Shown: in pieces, positions 23,847-30,781 of the stretch
Layout: each line of letters begins with the position of its first letter
Numbering within the stretch: position 1 is the first letter of the stretch
Source of the DNA: Ruminiclostridium sp.
GTDB taxonomy: Bacteria; Bacillota; Clostridia; Oscillospirales; Ruminococcaceae
Direction of reading: 5' to 3'
DNA length: 37,183 bases
Assembly (NCBI GenBank): GCA_024682455.1
Contig: JAIKZF010000038.1
Coordinates: 1 to 37,183 of the forward strand
Translations under genes and position numbers: made by a program
The notes under the pieces: model-generated
What the model was told of the DNA's origin: nothing
The model's database searches: none
The model's input: only the letters and a program-made list of their open reading frames with translations

Positions 23847-23957
23847 GAATGTGTCCTCAACAACTGCCGTTTGGCAGTTGTTGTCCCAAATCCTGTTTTA
23901 CAGGATTTGGGGTCGCTGTAAAACGCGCTTTCAGCGTGTTTTACAGCGGACACATTC
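23847..23957 (+). ncRNA. Three-arm cloverleaf-like structured element in the relQ leader
   Basis: An outer inverted repeat, GAATGTGTCC (23847-23856) with GGACACATTC (23948-23957), encloses three consecutive perfect hairpins. Arm 1 has 11 pairs and a GTTT loop (23858-23883). Arm 2 has 11 pairs and a TTTTA loop (23885-23911). Arm 3 has 15 pairs with one G-U and a TTTCA loop (23914-23948). Almost no base is left unpaired between arms. A further weaker hairpin closed by GATGTC/GACATC follows at 23961-24004 before the relQ ribosome site. No T-run, so not a terminator. It may be a cis-regulatory RNA, or a palindromic mobile repeat that landed in the leader. I know no named family with this layout. 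Confidence 0.6.
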
Positions 23958-24043
23958 CTTGATGTCAGGCTCATTCCGCCCCTTTGGAGTAATGTGCAGA
24001 CATCAACAGCTCACAGGCAGTAAAACAGGAGAGGAAGATCGTT

Positions 24044-24736
24044 ATGTCGGAAAATACCCAGCTTACCGTACCGGGAAGCTTTGAAAATATACTCGGCTCC
24101 GGCCGCACGGAGGAGCTGCTTGAGACCGCGAAGCCTTTCATAGAGCTCATGATGCAGTACGAGTGCGCCGTGCGCGAGGTCGAGACAAAGCTGAACGTCC
24201 TCAACGACGAGTTCTCGACCCTCTATAACTATAATCCCATTGAGACCATAAAGACCCGCGTTAAGGATCCTATCAGCATTATCGGGAAGATGAAGCGCAA
24301 GAATCTCACCCCGACCGTCGAGAATATAGAGAGGAACCTCAACGATATTGCGGGAGTGCGCGTTATCTGCTCCTTCCCCGACGATATCTACGCCATAGCG
24401 GAGATACTTACCGGGCAGGACGACATCACTCTTGTAAAGCGCAAGGACTATATCGCCGACCCGAAGCCCAACGGCTACCGCAGCCTGCACCTTATTATAG
24501 AGATACCCATATTCCTGTCCACCGGCAAGAAGATGATGCGCGTTGAGGTGCAGTTCCGCACTATCGCCATGGACTTCTGGGCGAGCCTTGAGCATAAGCT
24601 GAAATATAAGCACAATGTCCGGGACTCCGAGGAGATATCGGCTTCTCTCAAATCCTGCGCCGACTCGATAGCCGAGCTCGACGCGCGTATGCAGGAGATA
24701 CACAACCGTATAGAGCGCGAAAACGAGGATACGTAA
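24044..24736 (+). CDS. relQ: RelQ-type small alarmone synthetase
   Basis: A 230-residue single-domain (p)ppGpp synthetase that transfers pyrophosphate from ATP to GDP or GTP. The synthetase motifs are present: RVKDPISIIGKMKRK near 70, the metal-site region DIAGVRVICSF near 100, DPKPNGYRSLHLI near 143, and EVQFRTIAMDFWASLEHKLKYK near 170. There is no hydrolase or TGS domain. The C-terminal helices (about 190-230) fit the tetramerising helix of RelQ/SasB. The ribosome site AGGAGAGG precedes ATG 24044. The structured 5' leader suggests post-transcriptional control. A single-gene unit with a terminator-like hairpin at 24739. Confidence 0.93.
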   Translation: MSENTQLTVPGSFENILGSGRTEELLETAKPFIELMMQYECAVREVETKLNVLNDEFSTLYNYNPIETIKTRVKDPISIIGKMKRKNLTPTVENIERNLNDIAGVRVICSFPDDIYAIAEILTGQDDITLVKRKDYIADPKPNGYRSLHLIIEIPIFLSTGKKMMRVEVQFRTIAMDFWASLEHKLKYKHNVRDSEEISASLKSCADSIAELDARMQEIHNRIERENEDT

Positions 24737-24738
24737 AC

Positions 24739-24772
24739 AGCGGCGGAAAAGCGGTAAACGCTTTCCGCCGCT
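24739..24772 (+). terminator. Terminator-like hairpin after relQ
   Basis: AGCGGCGGAAA(A)GCG pairs with CGCTTTCCGCCGCT across a GTAAA loop, with one bulged A. The tail is only moderately T-rich (TTCCCGTT). Confidence 0.6.
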
Positions 24773-24824
24773 TTCCCGTTCCGCTGAAACTGACCGGGTA
24801 ACGGCACACTTTTCAGAACAGAGC

Positions 24825-24853
24825 TTGCATTCCCGCACTATAAATGCTATAAT
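24825..24853 (+). promoter_or_regulatory. Sigma-A promoter for the macro-HTH gene
   Basis: TTGCAT (24825-24830), 17-base spacer, TATAAT (24848-24853). Confidence 0.7.
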
Positions 24854-24897
24854 GCTATCGGAAAGCGGCCCGGATGACGAGAAACGGAGATGTAACT

Positions 24898-26103
24898 ATG
24901 GAAATGATGAAAAAGAACAGGTTCACATACGCGGCAGGCGATATTTTAGATCTGGCCGACGATGCGCTTGTGATGACGACAGACGAGTCCTGCCGCCCCT
25001 TCGGTACGTTAAACGGTGATCTCTGGAATCACGGCGGTGCCGCATTGTTCGGCATCAGGCGCGATCTCCGTCATAAAGGCGAGAAGCTCAAAGCCGGAGA
25101 TATACGGATAACGAGAGGCTACAACCGGACAATGAATAAGGATTATACCTGCATAGTCGCGTGTATGCCTTTGTGTACAGGAAGCTGGGACAGAGAGCTG
25201 ATAGCGGACTGCTACCGCAGATGCATCGAAACGGCAGTCATGAAAGGCAAAAAAAATCTGTTTTTCCCGCTGATCGGCGAGAGTGACAGTACGGATACCG
25301 ACGGTCTGCTGATCTGCGCGGAGTACGCGATAAACGACGCCCTCGGCAGGCTCGGCGCCGATAAGCCCATCGACGTGACCGTTGTTCTGAGCGACGAGGT
25401 GTTCTCGTATATAGTGCCGCTTGAGGAGATGATGACAGGCGGACATCTGCCGGAGCCGGAGTGGCAGGCTGCACACGGCAGCCCTGAGCGCGCCGCCGGA
25501 GAATACGCGGCAAAGAAGCAGGCTTTCCTGACAAGCAAAAGAGAACGTGAGCGCAGTGCCGTTACCGAAAGCATCGTAAAGCGGATAAAGCGGGAAAAGG
25601 AAGCCTTCCTTGCCGAAAATGCCGACAGATACGCGGACGAAAAGCCGGAAAAGATACTGAAAATATTCCGCACGGAAAAGATAGACGGCATAATACAGAA
25701 CTGGTGCGACAGTCCGAACCCGCTCAGGGGACTGGAAAAATATGCCCGCGCTGAAAACAGCCGCAACAGCCTCGCGCAGACGACAGGTATCTCGGCGCAG
25801 ACTCTGACCGACATAAACGGCAAGCACAAGCTCCCCGCGCGAGAGACCCTTCTGGCGTTGGCCGCAGGCATGAAGCTGCCATACGACGAAAGGCTGGAGC
25901 TTATGATGTACCGCGACGAGGATATGCGCTACCCGTCCACCGAAAAGGAAATACTGATCGAGAAGTGCATAGACGAAACGGGCTACGACGAAAACGATAT
26001 GACGTATAAGGAGCTGAACGATCTGGTCTACAAAATGTCGGGCGAAAGGTTCAGCATCTACGACGGGACAGGCATATCGCTCGCCGCGAATAAGGATAAA
26101 TAA
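24898..26103 (+). CDS. Macro-domain-like protein with C-terminal HTH-like domain
   Basis: A 401-residue protein. Residues about 8-180 have the macro domain pattern: GDILDLADDALVMTTD at the ADP-ribose site, a Gly/Ala loop (NHGGAALFGIRRD), then KDYTCIVACMPLC and KKNLFFPLIGE with a following DTDGLL. A charged helical middle (about 190-265) leads to a C-terminal domain with SLAQTTGISAQTLTDING and LPARETLLALAAGMKLPYDE, the XRE-like module seen in several Firmicute signalling proteins. It may read or remove ADP-ribose marks and respond through the C-terminal domain. The catalytic Asn/Asp positions are not clearly conserved, so binding without hydrolysis is possible. ATG 24898 has GGAG upstream. Confidence 0.65.
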   Translation: MEMMKKNRFTYAAGDILDLADDALVMTTDESCRPFGTLNGDLWNHGGAALFGIRRDLRHKGEKLKAGDIRITRGYNRTMNKDYTCIVACMPLCTGSWDRELIADCYRRCIETAVMKGKKNLFFPLIGESDSTDTDGLLICAEYAINDALGRLGADKPIDVTVVLSDEVFSYIVPLEEMMTGGHLPEPEWQAAHGSPERAAGEYAAKKQAFLTSKRERERSAVTESIVKRIKREKEAFLAENADRYADEKPEKILKIFRTEKIDGIIQNWCDSPNPLRGLEKYARAENSRNSLAQTTGISAQTLTDINGKHKLPARETLLALAAGMKLPYDERLELMMYRDEDMRYPSTEKEILIEKCIDETGYDENDMTYKELNDLVYKMSGERFSIYDGTGISLAANKDK

Positions 26104-26128
26104 AGGCTTCACGCCTGTACCGGAATTA

Positions 26129-26153
26129 TTCAGCCGTCGGCTGAAGCTTTTTT
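26129..26153 (+). terminator. Intrinsic terminator after the macro-HTH gene
   Basis: TTCAGCCG (26129-26136) and CGGCTGAA (26138-26145), then GC and six T's. It separates this gene from the clpP-virD4 pair. Confidence 0.8.
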
Positions 26154-26230
26154 CTCTCCGATATGTTATAATACGATCATGGAAGCCGGAAACGGCGAAA
26201 AACGATAATAACATAACGGAGGAAACGGCT

Positions 26231-26848
26231 ATGACAGACCACATCATCACAAACACCATAACAGCCCCGGCGTATATCCGCAGCGGATCGTCGGGTATAA
26301 GAGAGGTGCCTCTCGACAGCGAGCTGCTCTCGAAGCGCATCATCGTTCTCAACGGCGAGATCACGCCGGAGACCGCGGTGGGGTTCTTCATGAGTATGCA
26401 GTACCTCACCCGCACGAACGAGCCTATAAACATCTATATCTACTCTCCGGGCGGCGACGTGACCGCGGGCAGAGCGATATACGACATGATGCAGGGCTGC
26501 CGCAATGAGGTAAGGACTTACTGCATCGGCATGGCGGCAAGCATGGCGGCGGTGCTGCTGGCTGCGGGGACTCACGGCTCACGCTTTATACTCCCGAACG
26601 GCGAGGTAATGATCCATGAGGTGCTCACCAAGAGCATCGGCGGCTCAGCCACCTCGATCACTAAGCTCTGCGCCTCGATCAACGAGGTCAGGGACATTAT
26701 GAACGGCATACTGGCGAATCACACCGGCAAAACCGTCAAGGAGATAAACAAGGCTACCTCCTTCGACAACTACATGAACGCTGAGCAGGCGATAGAGTTC
26801 GGTATATGTGATAAGATAGTGACTGACATTTTCGGGGAGGCTGAGTAA
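26231..26848 (+). CDS. ClpP-like serine protease subunit (paralogue)
   Basis: A 205-residue protein with the ClpP fold and a complete catalytic triad: Ser104 in GMAASMAA, His129 in VMIHE, Asp179 in SFDNYMNA, aligned to E. coli Ser97/His122/Asp171. The handle and turn motif SPGGDVTAGRAIYD near 72 is also conserved. The N-terminal 25 residues, which form the axial gate in ClpP, differ from housekeeping ClpP, so partner choice may be different. GGAGG lies 9 bases before ATG 26231. The stop is one base before the start of the VirD4-like gene, so the two are almost certainly co-translated. No Clp ATPase gene is nearby. Confidence 0.88.
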   Translation: MTDHIITNTITAPAYIRSGSSGIREVPLDSELLSKRIIVLNGEITPETAVGFFMSMQYLTRTNEPINIYIYSPGGDVTAGRAIYDMMQGCRNEVRTYCIGMAASMAAVLLAAGTHGSRFILPNGEVMIHEVLTKSIGGSATSITKLCASINEVRDIMNGILANHTGKTVKEINKATSFDNYMNAEQAIEFGICDKIVTDIFGEAE

Positions 26849-26849
26849 T

Positions 26850-28100
26850 ATGATGACAAATGAGAACACGGGAACAGTAAGGATAGCGCAGGGCTGCTCG
26901 TACAGCCTCGACGACCTGAGGACGGGTATCAACAACAACATTCTGGCGGTAGGCTCCAGCGGTACGGGAAAGACCCGCTCGCTGGTCATTCCGGCGCTTC
27001 ATGAGGCTGTCGGCTCCTACTTTATCGTAGACCCCAAGGGTCTGCTTTACCGGAGCTTCGCACCGTACCTTGAGAGCAAGGGCTATGTGACAAAGCTCAT
27101 CAACTTTGCGGATCCGGCTCACTCCGACGGCTACAACCCCATGGAATGCATACATTCGACGCAGGATATCATCAAGCTCGCGGAGCTTATCACCGATTCA
27201 AAGCAGACCGTAGGCACAGACCCGTTCTGGGATCAGAACGAGATGATATATCTGTGCGCGCTGACAGGCTACCTTTACGAGACCAGGATCATGCCCATGA
27301 ATATCAGCTCTATACTCAAGCTCAATAACGAGGGTGAGCGCGACGGAGAGTATGACAAGTCCTCAAAGCTCCGCAGGCGGTTTCATGAGCACAAGCGTAA
27401 AAACCCGGACAGCTGGGCGTGCATGAAGTTCGACGAGGTGGACGTCACGCCGTACAAGACCTACGACTGCATCAGGTCGACGCTCTCCGGCAAGTTCTCA
27501 AAGCTCGACACAAAGGAGCTTCGCACGATGATGCGCAAGGGCAGGTTAAGCTTTACCGACGCCGCGACCCGCAAGACCGCCGTGTTCGTGACCATAAGCG
27601 ACACCGACAGATCAATGGATATGCTCGCCAACCTCTTCTTTTCACAGGCTTTGAACAGTCTCTGCGACTACGCCGACAAGGAATGCGGCGGAAGGCTCCC
27701 CATACCGGTGCGGCTGATACTCGACGACTTCGCCACCAACGTCACGATAAGAGAGTTCCCGCGAATGATCGCGTCCATACGCTCCCGCGGCATATCTACC
27801 ATGCTCCTTATACAGGCGGAGTCGCAGCTTGAGCAGAACTACAAGCAGGACGCCCGCACCATAATCTCCAACTGCGACACCTACGTCTATCTCGGCACAA
27901 ACGACCTGAACACAGCAGAAGCGATAAGCAAGCGCTGTGACCGCGAACTCTGGGACGTTCTGTATATGCCCAGAGGACGCTGCTGGGTGTTCCGCAGCGG
28001 CGATCAGCCGGTAAACGCAAAGCTCGTCGACCCCGTGCCGCTCATTGAAGAAATGAAAGACAGCGTGAAAAAGGAATATACCGAAGAGCTGCCCGCGTAA
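26850..28100 (+). CDS. VirD4/TraG-like P-loop ATPase without membrane anchor
   Basis: A 416-residue ATPase of the type IV secretion coupling-protein family. Walker A GSSGTGKTRS near 35, the VDPKG motif near 60 typical of TraG/VirD4, Walker B LILDDFATN near 292, and a sensor-like QAESQLEQNY near 320. Unlike conjugative VirD4 proteins it has no N-terminal transmembrane helices, so it should be soluble. GGGGAGG inside the end of the clpP gene serves as ribosome site. No relaxase, VirB4 or other transfer gene is present, so a conjugation role is doubtful. The coupling to a protease subunit hints at an ATPase-protease pair; that is inference. Confidence 0.82.
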   Translation: MMTNENTGTVRIAQGCSYSLDDLRTGINNNILAVGSSGTGKTRSLVIPALHEAVGSYFIVDPKGLLYRSFAPYLESKGYVTKLINFADPAHSDGYNPMECIHSTQDIIKLAELITDSKQTVGTDPFWDQNEMIYLCALTGYLYETRIMPMNISSILKLNNEGERDGEYDKSSKLRRRFHEHKRKNPDSWACMKFDEVDVTPYKTYDCIRSTLSGKFSKLDTKELRTMMRKGRLSFTDAATRKTAVFVTISDTDRSMDMLANLFFSQALNSLCDYADKECGGRLPIPVRLILDDFATNVTIREFPRMIASIRSRGISTMLLIQAESQLEQNYKQDARTIISNCDTYVYLGTNDLNTAEAISKRCDRELWDVLYMPRGRCWVFRSGDQPVNAKLVDPVPLIEEMKDSVKKEYTEELPA

Positions 28101-28166
28101 AACGGGCTGCTCCCGGCAGGCGGTACCCCGGATCATCTCCGACAGTATTTTTTTCATCAAAAAGTA

Positions 28167-28195
28167 TTGTAAAAAAACAAAAAATATGATATACT
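28167..28195 (+). promoter_or_regulatory. Sigma-A promoter for the EAL gene
   Basis: TTGTAA (28167-28172), 17-base spacer, TATACT (28190-28195). It leaves a leader of about 100 bases. Confidence 0.65.
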
Positions 28196-28201
28196 TTAAT
28201 G

Positions 28202-28304
28202 AAGAATAACTGTAGTGCGTTCACACTGAGCTCGGAAACATACTCTGATCAGGTGTGAAAACGCCGGAAGCCCCAAGGGGTCACACAAGCTGGGAGGTAT
28301 CCGT
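28202..28304 (+). promoter_or_regulatory. Structured leader with alternative pairings, candidate riboswitch
   Basis: TTCACAC (28220-28226) can pair with GTGTGAA (28253-28259), extended by GCGTT/AACGC outside and CTGAG/CTC plus TCAG inside. The same GTGTGA can instead pair with TCACAC (28281-28286), which encloses CCCCAAGGGG (28271-28280) and lies just before the ribosome site GGGAGG (28292-28297). The two states are mutually exclusive, so the leader could switch translation. It does not match the GEMM (c-di-GMP-I) consensus I know. A CGGAAACA stretch recalls c-di-GMP-II, but the match is not convincing. Confidence 0.45.
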
Positions 28305-29924
28305 ATGACGGAAGGTACGGAAAGAACAATGACGGAAAAGGAGCTGCTCGACAGCTTCGACGAGGCGCTGAGAGACGGACATATTTTTGTCTGCTATCAG
28401 CCGAAGATCAATCACGCGACAGGCAGAATGATAGGTGCCGAGGCGCTTATGCGCTGGAAGCACCCCGTTTACGGGCTCCAGTTCCCTTCCGACTTTATAC
28501 CCGTGCTTGAGCGCAACGATCTTATCCACCGCGCTGACCTGTACGTATTTGAACAGGTGTGCGCGTTCCAGAGACAGATCATAGACAGCAAGACTTCGCC
28601 TGTGCCTGTCTCCTTCAATATGTCGCGCCTCGATATGCTGCATGACAGCTATATCGACGACATTGAAAAGCTCCGCAAAAAGTACGATATACCCGTGAAG
28701 CTGCTTCACGCCGAGATAACCGAATCGTCCGCCGTGGGCGGTATGGAGCTCGTCATCGGCGTGCTTAAAAAGCTGCACGACTGCGGCTATAAGGTGGAGA
28801 TGGACGACTTCGGCAGCGGCTATTCGTCGCTCAATATGCTTAAGGATCTCGACGTGGACGTGATAAAGCTCGATATGCGTTTCCTGAGCGGCAATATCGG
28901 CGGACGCGGCGGTACTATAATCAGCTCTATCGTCCAGATGACAAAATGGCTCAATACGCCCGTCGTAGCGGAGGGAGTCGAGACTATCGAGCAGGCGGAC
29001 TATATGAAGAGCATCGGCTGCAGCTATATACAGGGCTATCTCTATTCAAAGCCCCTGACCGCCGACCAATTCATCGAAATGCTCCGCAGGCTCGACCATG
29101 AGCCCGCAGCCGCGGCTATGGACCTGATATCCGTCATGGACGCGGGTAAGTTCTGGGATCCGAACTCGCTGGAGACGCTGATATTCAACAGCTACGTCGG
29201 CGCGGCTGTGATCTTCAGATATCAGAACGGCAAATGCGATATTCTGCGTATCAATCAGAAATATATGAAAGAGATCGGCATGAATATGACCGAGAAGGAG
29301 ATACTGTGCTCCGACCCGTTCGAGGGCTTCGACGAGGCGAATCTCAAAAAGTTCACCGACACGCTGAAACGCGCCGCCAAGTCCTATGACGAGGAATCCT
29401 GCGAGACATGGCGCACAGTATGCTCGAAGATCTGCGGCAAGGACAAGATCTGCGTGCGCACAGACCTGCGCATGATAGGCAAGGCGGACGACGAGTATAT
29501 CTACTACGCCACAGTCCGCAATATCACGTCGGAGAAGAAGCGCTTCGGCGAGATCGAGGAGAGCGAGCGCAAATTCCGTATGGCAAGCGAGCAGGTCAAC
29601 GTATACGCCTGGGAGTATATTTTCGCCACAAAGCAGATGAGACCGTGCTTCCGCTGCATGAGGGATCTCGGTGTACCTCCGGTGGTGGAGAATTACCCCG
29701 CGCCGCTGTTTGACAGCGGGCTGTTCCCCCGCGACTATGAGGAGATGTACTATGATATGCTCCATAAGCTCGAAGCGGGACAGGAATCAGCCGAGGCGGT
29801 CATACCGCTCACAGTCGGGCGTATACCCTTCCATGTGCGCTATACGACCGAGTTCGACGAGAACGGCAAGCCCCTCAAGGCGTACGGCTCGGCGGCTATT
29901 GTAGCGGACGGGAAGAAAGCATGA
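28305..29924 (+). CDS. EAL-domain cyclic di-GMP phosphodiesterase with PAS-like C-terminus
   Basis: A 539-residue cytoplasmic protein. The EAL domain (about 10-255) carries the residues needed for hydrolysis of c-di-GMP: EALMRW near 46, NMSR near 105, the ITES glutamate near 143, DDFGSGYSS near 165, KLD near 186, EGVET near 223 and QGYLYSKPL near 243. It is therefore predicted active. After a linker come two PAS-like segments (about 285-400 and 415-535), poorly conserved, with YYATVRNITSEKK between them. There is no GGDEF domain and no membrane segment. A sensor C-terminal to EAL is less common than the reverse order. The ribosome site GGGAGG is 7 bases upstream. Confidence 0.92.
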   Translation: MTEGTERTMTEKELLDSFDEALRDGHIFVCYQPKINHATGRMIGAEALMRWKHPVYGLQFPSDFIPVLERNDLIHRADLYVFEQVCAFQRQIIDSKTSPVPVSFNMSRLDMLHDSYIDDIEKLRKKYDIPVKLLHAEITESSAVGGMELVIGVLKKLHDCGYKVEMDDFGSGYSSLNMLKDLDVDVIKLDMRFLSGNIGGRGGTIISSIVQMTKWLNTPVVAEGVETIEQADYMKSIGCSYIQGYLYSKPLTADQFIEMLRRLDHEPAAAAMDLISVMDAGKFWDPNSLETLIFNSYVGAAVIFRYQNGKCDILRINQKYMKEIGMNMTEKEILCSDPFEGFDEANLKKFTDTLKRAAKSYDEESCETWRTVCSKICGKDKICVRTDLRMIGKADDEYIYYATVRNITSEKKRFGEIEESERKFRMASEQVNVYAWEYIFATKQMRPCFRCMRDLGVPPVVENYPAPLFDSGLFPRDYEEMYYDMLHKLEAGQESAEAVIPLTVGRIPFHVRYTTEFDENGKPLKAYGSAAIVADGKKA

Positions 29925-29944
29925 CCTCCGCGACCTTCGCACGC

Positions 29945-29967
29945 AAAAAAAGCCGGCGAACCGGCTT
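29945..29967 (-). terminator. Intrinsic terminator for the minus-strand membrane gene
   Basis: Minus strand: AAGCCGG-TTCG-CCGGCTT followed by seven T's (29951-29945). Its tetraloop and T-run make it a textbook terminator. It also lies just past the EAL stop on the other strand. Confidence 0.85.
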
Positions 29968-29986
29968 CATCAGCTATTGATCCCGA

Positions 29987-30013
29987 CCTCCCGCGGCAGC
30001 TGACCGCGGGAGG
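29987..30013. terminator. GC-rich hairpin between convergent genes
   Basis: CCTCCCGCGG (29987-29996) and CCGCGGGAGG (30004-30013) with a 7-base loop. On the plus strand CCGTTTG follows, a weak tail. It is possibly a second stop signal for the EAL gene. Confidence 0.5.
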
Positions 30014-30035
30014 CCGTTTGACTCTCGGGAACGTA

Positions 30036-30587
30036 TTATTCCTCGGGCTCGGTTTTTTCGGCGGGCTCGGGCTTTTCGGCGGGCTTCGGGGTGTCGGAGC
30101 GCACAGAGCCGCTGCCTGTTCTCACGCCGTATTTCAGCAGCTCGGCGGAAGCCATGATAAAGCCGCCGAACACCATTGCTCCGCAGCCGAAGGACTGGTC
30201 TCCTATATCAGCGATATTGTATGAGTTCATCGCTATCACCATGGGATAGAGCCCTACGATAAGCATGTGCACTATACCGCCGAATATCGCGGCATACGCC
30301 ACGGCATTCACGCCGTTTATCACCTCGGCTATGAACGGCGTCCCGAAGGTCCTGAGCTTGACCATGGCGATTATCATGAATATCACCGCCACAAGCACGG
30401 CAAGAAGATCAACTCCCTGAACCACAAGCTTACACAGCCTTTCGGTGTCGTGTATGAAGTCGCCCGGAGCCATAAGGCTCTTAACGAACGCCCAGCCGAA
30501 TATGGCCAGCGCCACTCCCGATATCACGCATACGGTCGCTATCAGAGCGACGGGCTCCAGTATTTTGAAATTTCTTTCGTCCTTCAT
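30036..30587 (-). CDS. Four-helix membrane protein of unknown family
   Basis: A 183-residue protein with four hydrophobic segments (about 10-35, 56-78, 88-115 and 126-150). A short polar C-terminal tail follows, built of Pro/Glu/Lys repeats (KPAEKPEPAEKTEPEE). The size and helix spacing recall DUF2975 proteins, but no diagnostic motif was found and no HTH partner is adjacent. The start is supported by AGAGAGGGA upstream. It has its own consensus promoter at 30637-30665 and a terminator at 29945, so it is a single-gene unit. No function is proposed. Confidence 0.75.
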   Translation of the reverse strand: MKDERNFKILEPVALIATVCVISGVALAIFGWAFVKSLMAPGDFIHDTERLCKLVVQGVDLLAVLVAVIFMIIAMVKLRTFGTPFIAEVINGVNAVAYAAIFGGIVHMLIVGLYPMVIAMNSYNIADIGDQSFGCGAMVFGGFIMASAELLKYGVRTGSGSVRSDTPKPAEKPEPAEKTEPEE

Positions 30588-30636
30588 GGTACTATCCCTC
30601 TCTTATTATAAGCAAATTCACGCGGCCTTCGGTGAA

Positions 30637-30665
30637 ATTATAACACAAAACCGGGAAATTGTCAA
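30637..30665 (-). promoter_or_regulatory. Consensus sigma-A promoter for the four-helix membrane protein
   Basis: Minus strand: TTGACA (30665-30660), 17-base spacer, TATAAT (30642-30637). A perfect match. Confidence 0.8.
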
Positions 30666-30713
30666 TAATTGTCCCGATACCGGCACAATTACCCGAAATC
30701 GCGCAGTAAACGA

Positions 30714-30742
30714 TTGAAAAAACATGATATTTATGATATAAT
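30714..30742 (+). promoter_or_regulatory. Sigma-A promoter for the TerB-BrxD-helicase operon
   Basis: TTGAAA (30714-30719), 17-base spacer, TATAAT (30737-30742). It is divergent from the promoter at 30637-30665. Confidence 0.75.
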
Positions 30743-30781
30743 GATACAGGATATCGGCTCGTGACGAAAGGGGGCGGCAGC

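Noticed and set aside
26850-28100. Conjugative element around the VirD4-like gene
   Set aside because: No relaxase, VirB4, integrase or attachment sites nearby, and the protein lacks membrane helices.
28202-28304. Standard c-di-GMP-I (GEMM) riboswitch
   Set aside because: The characteristic GEMM motifs and two-helix layout are not present; only a general structured leader can be supported.
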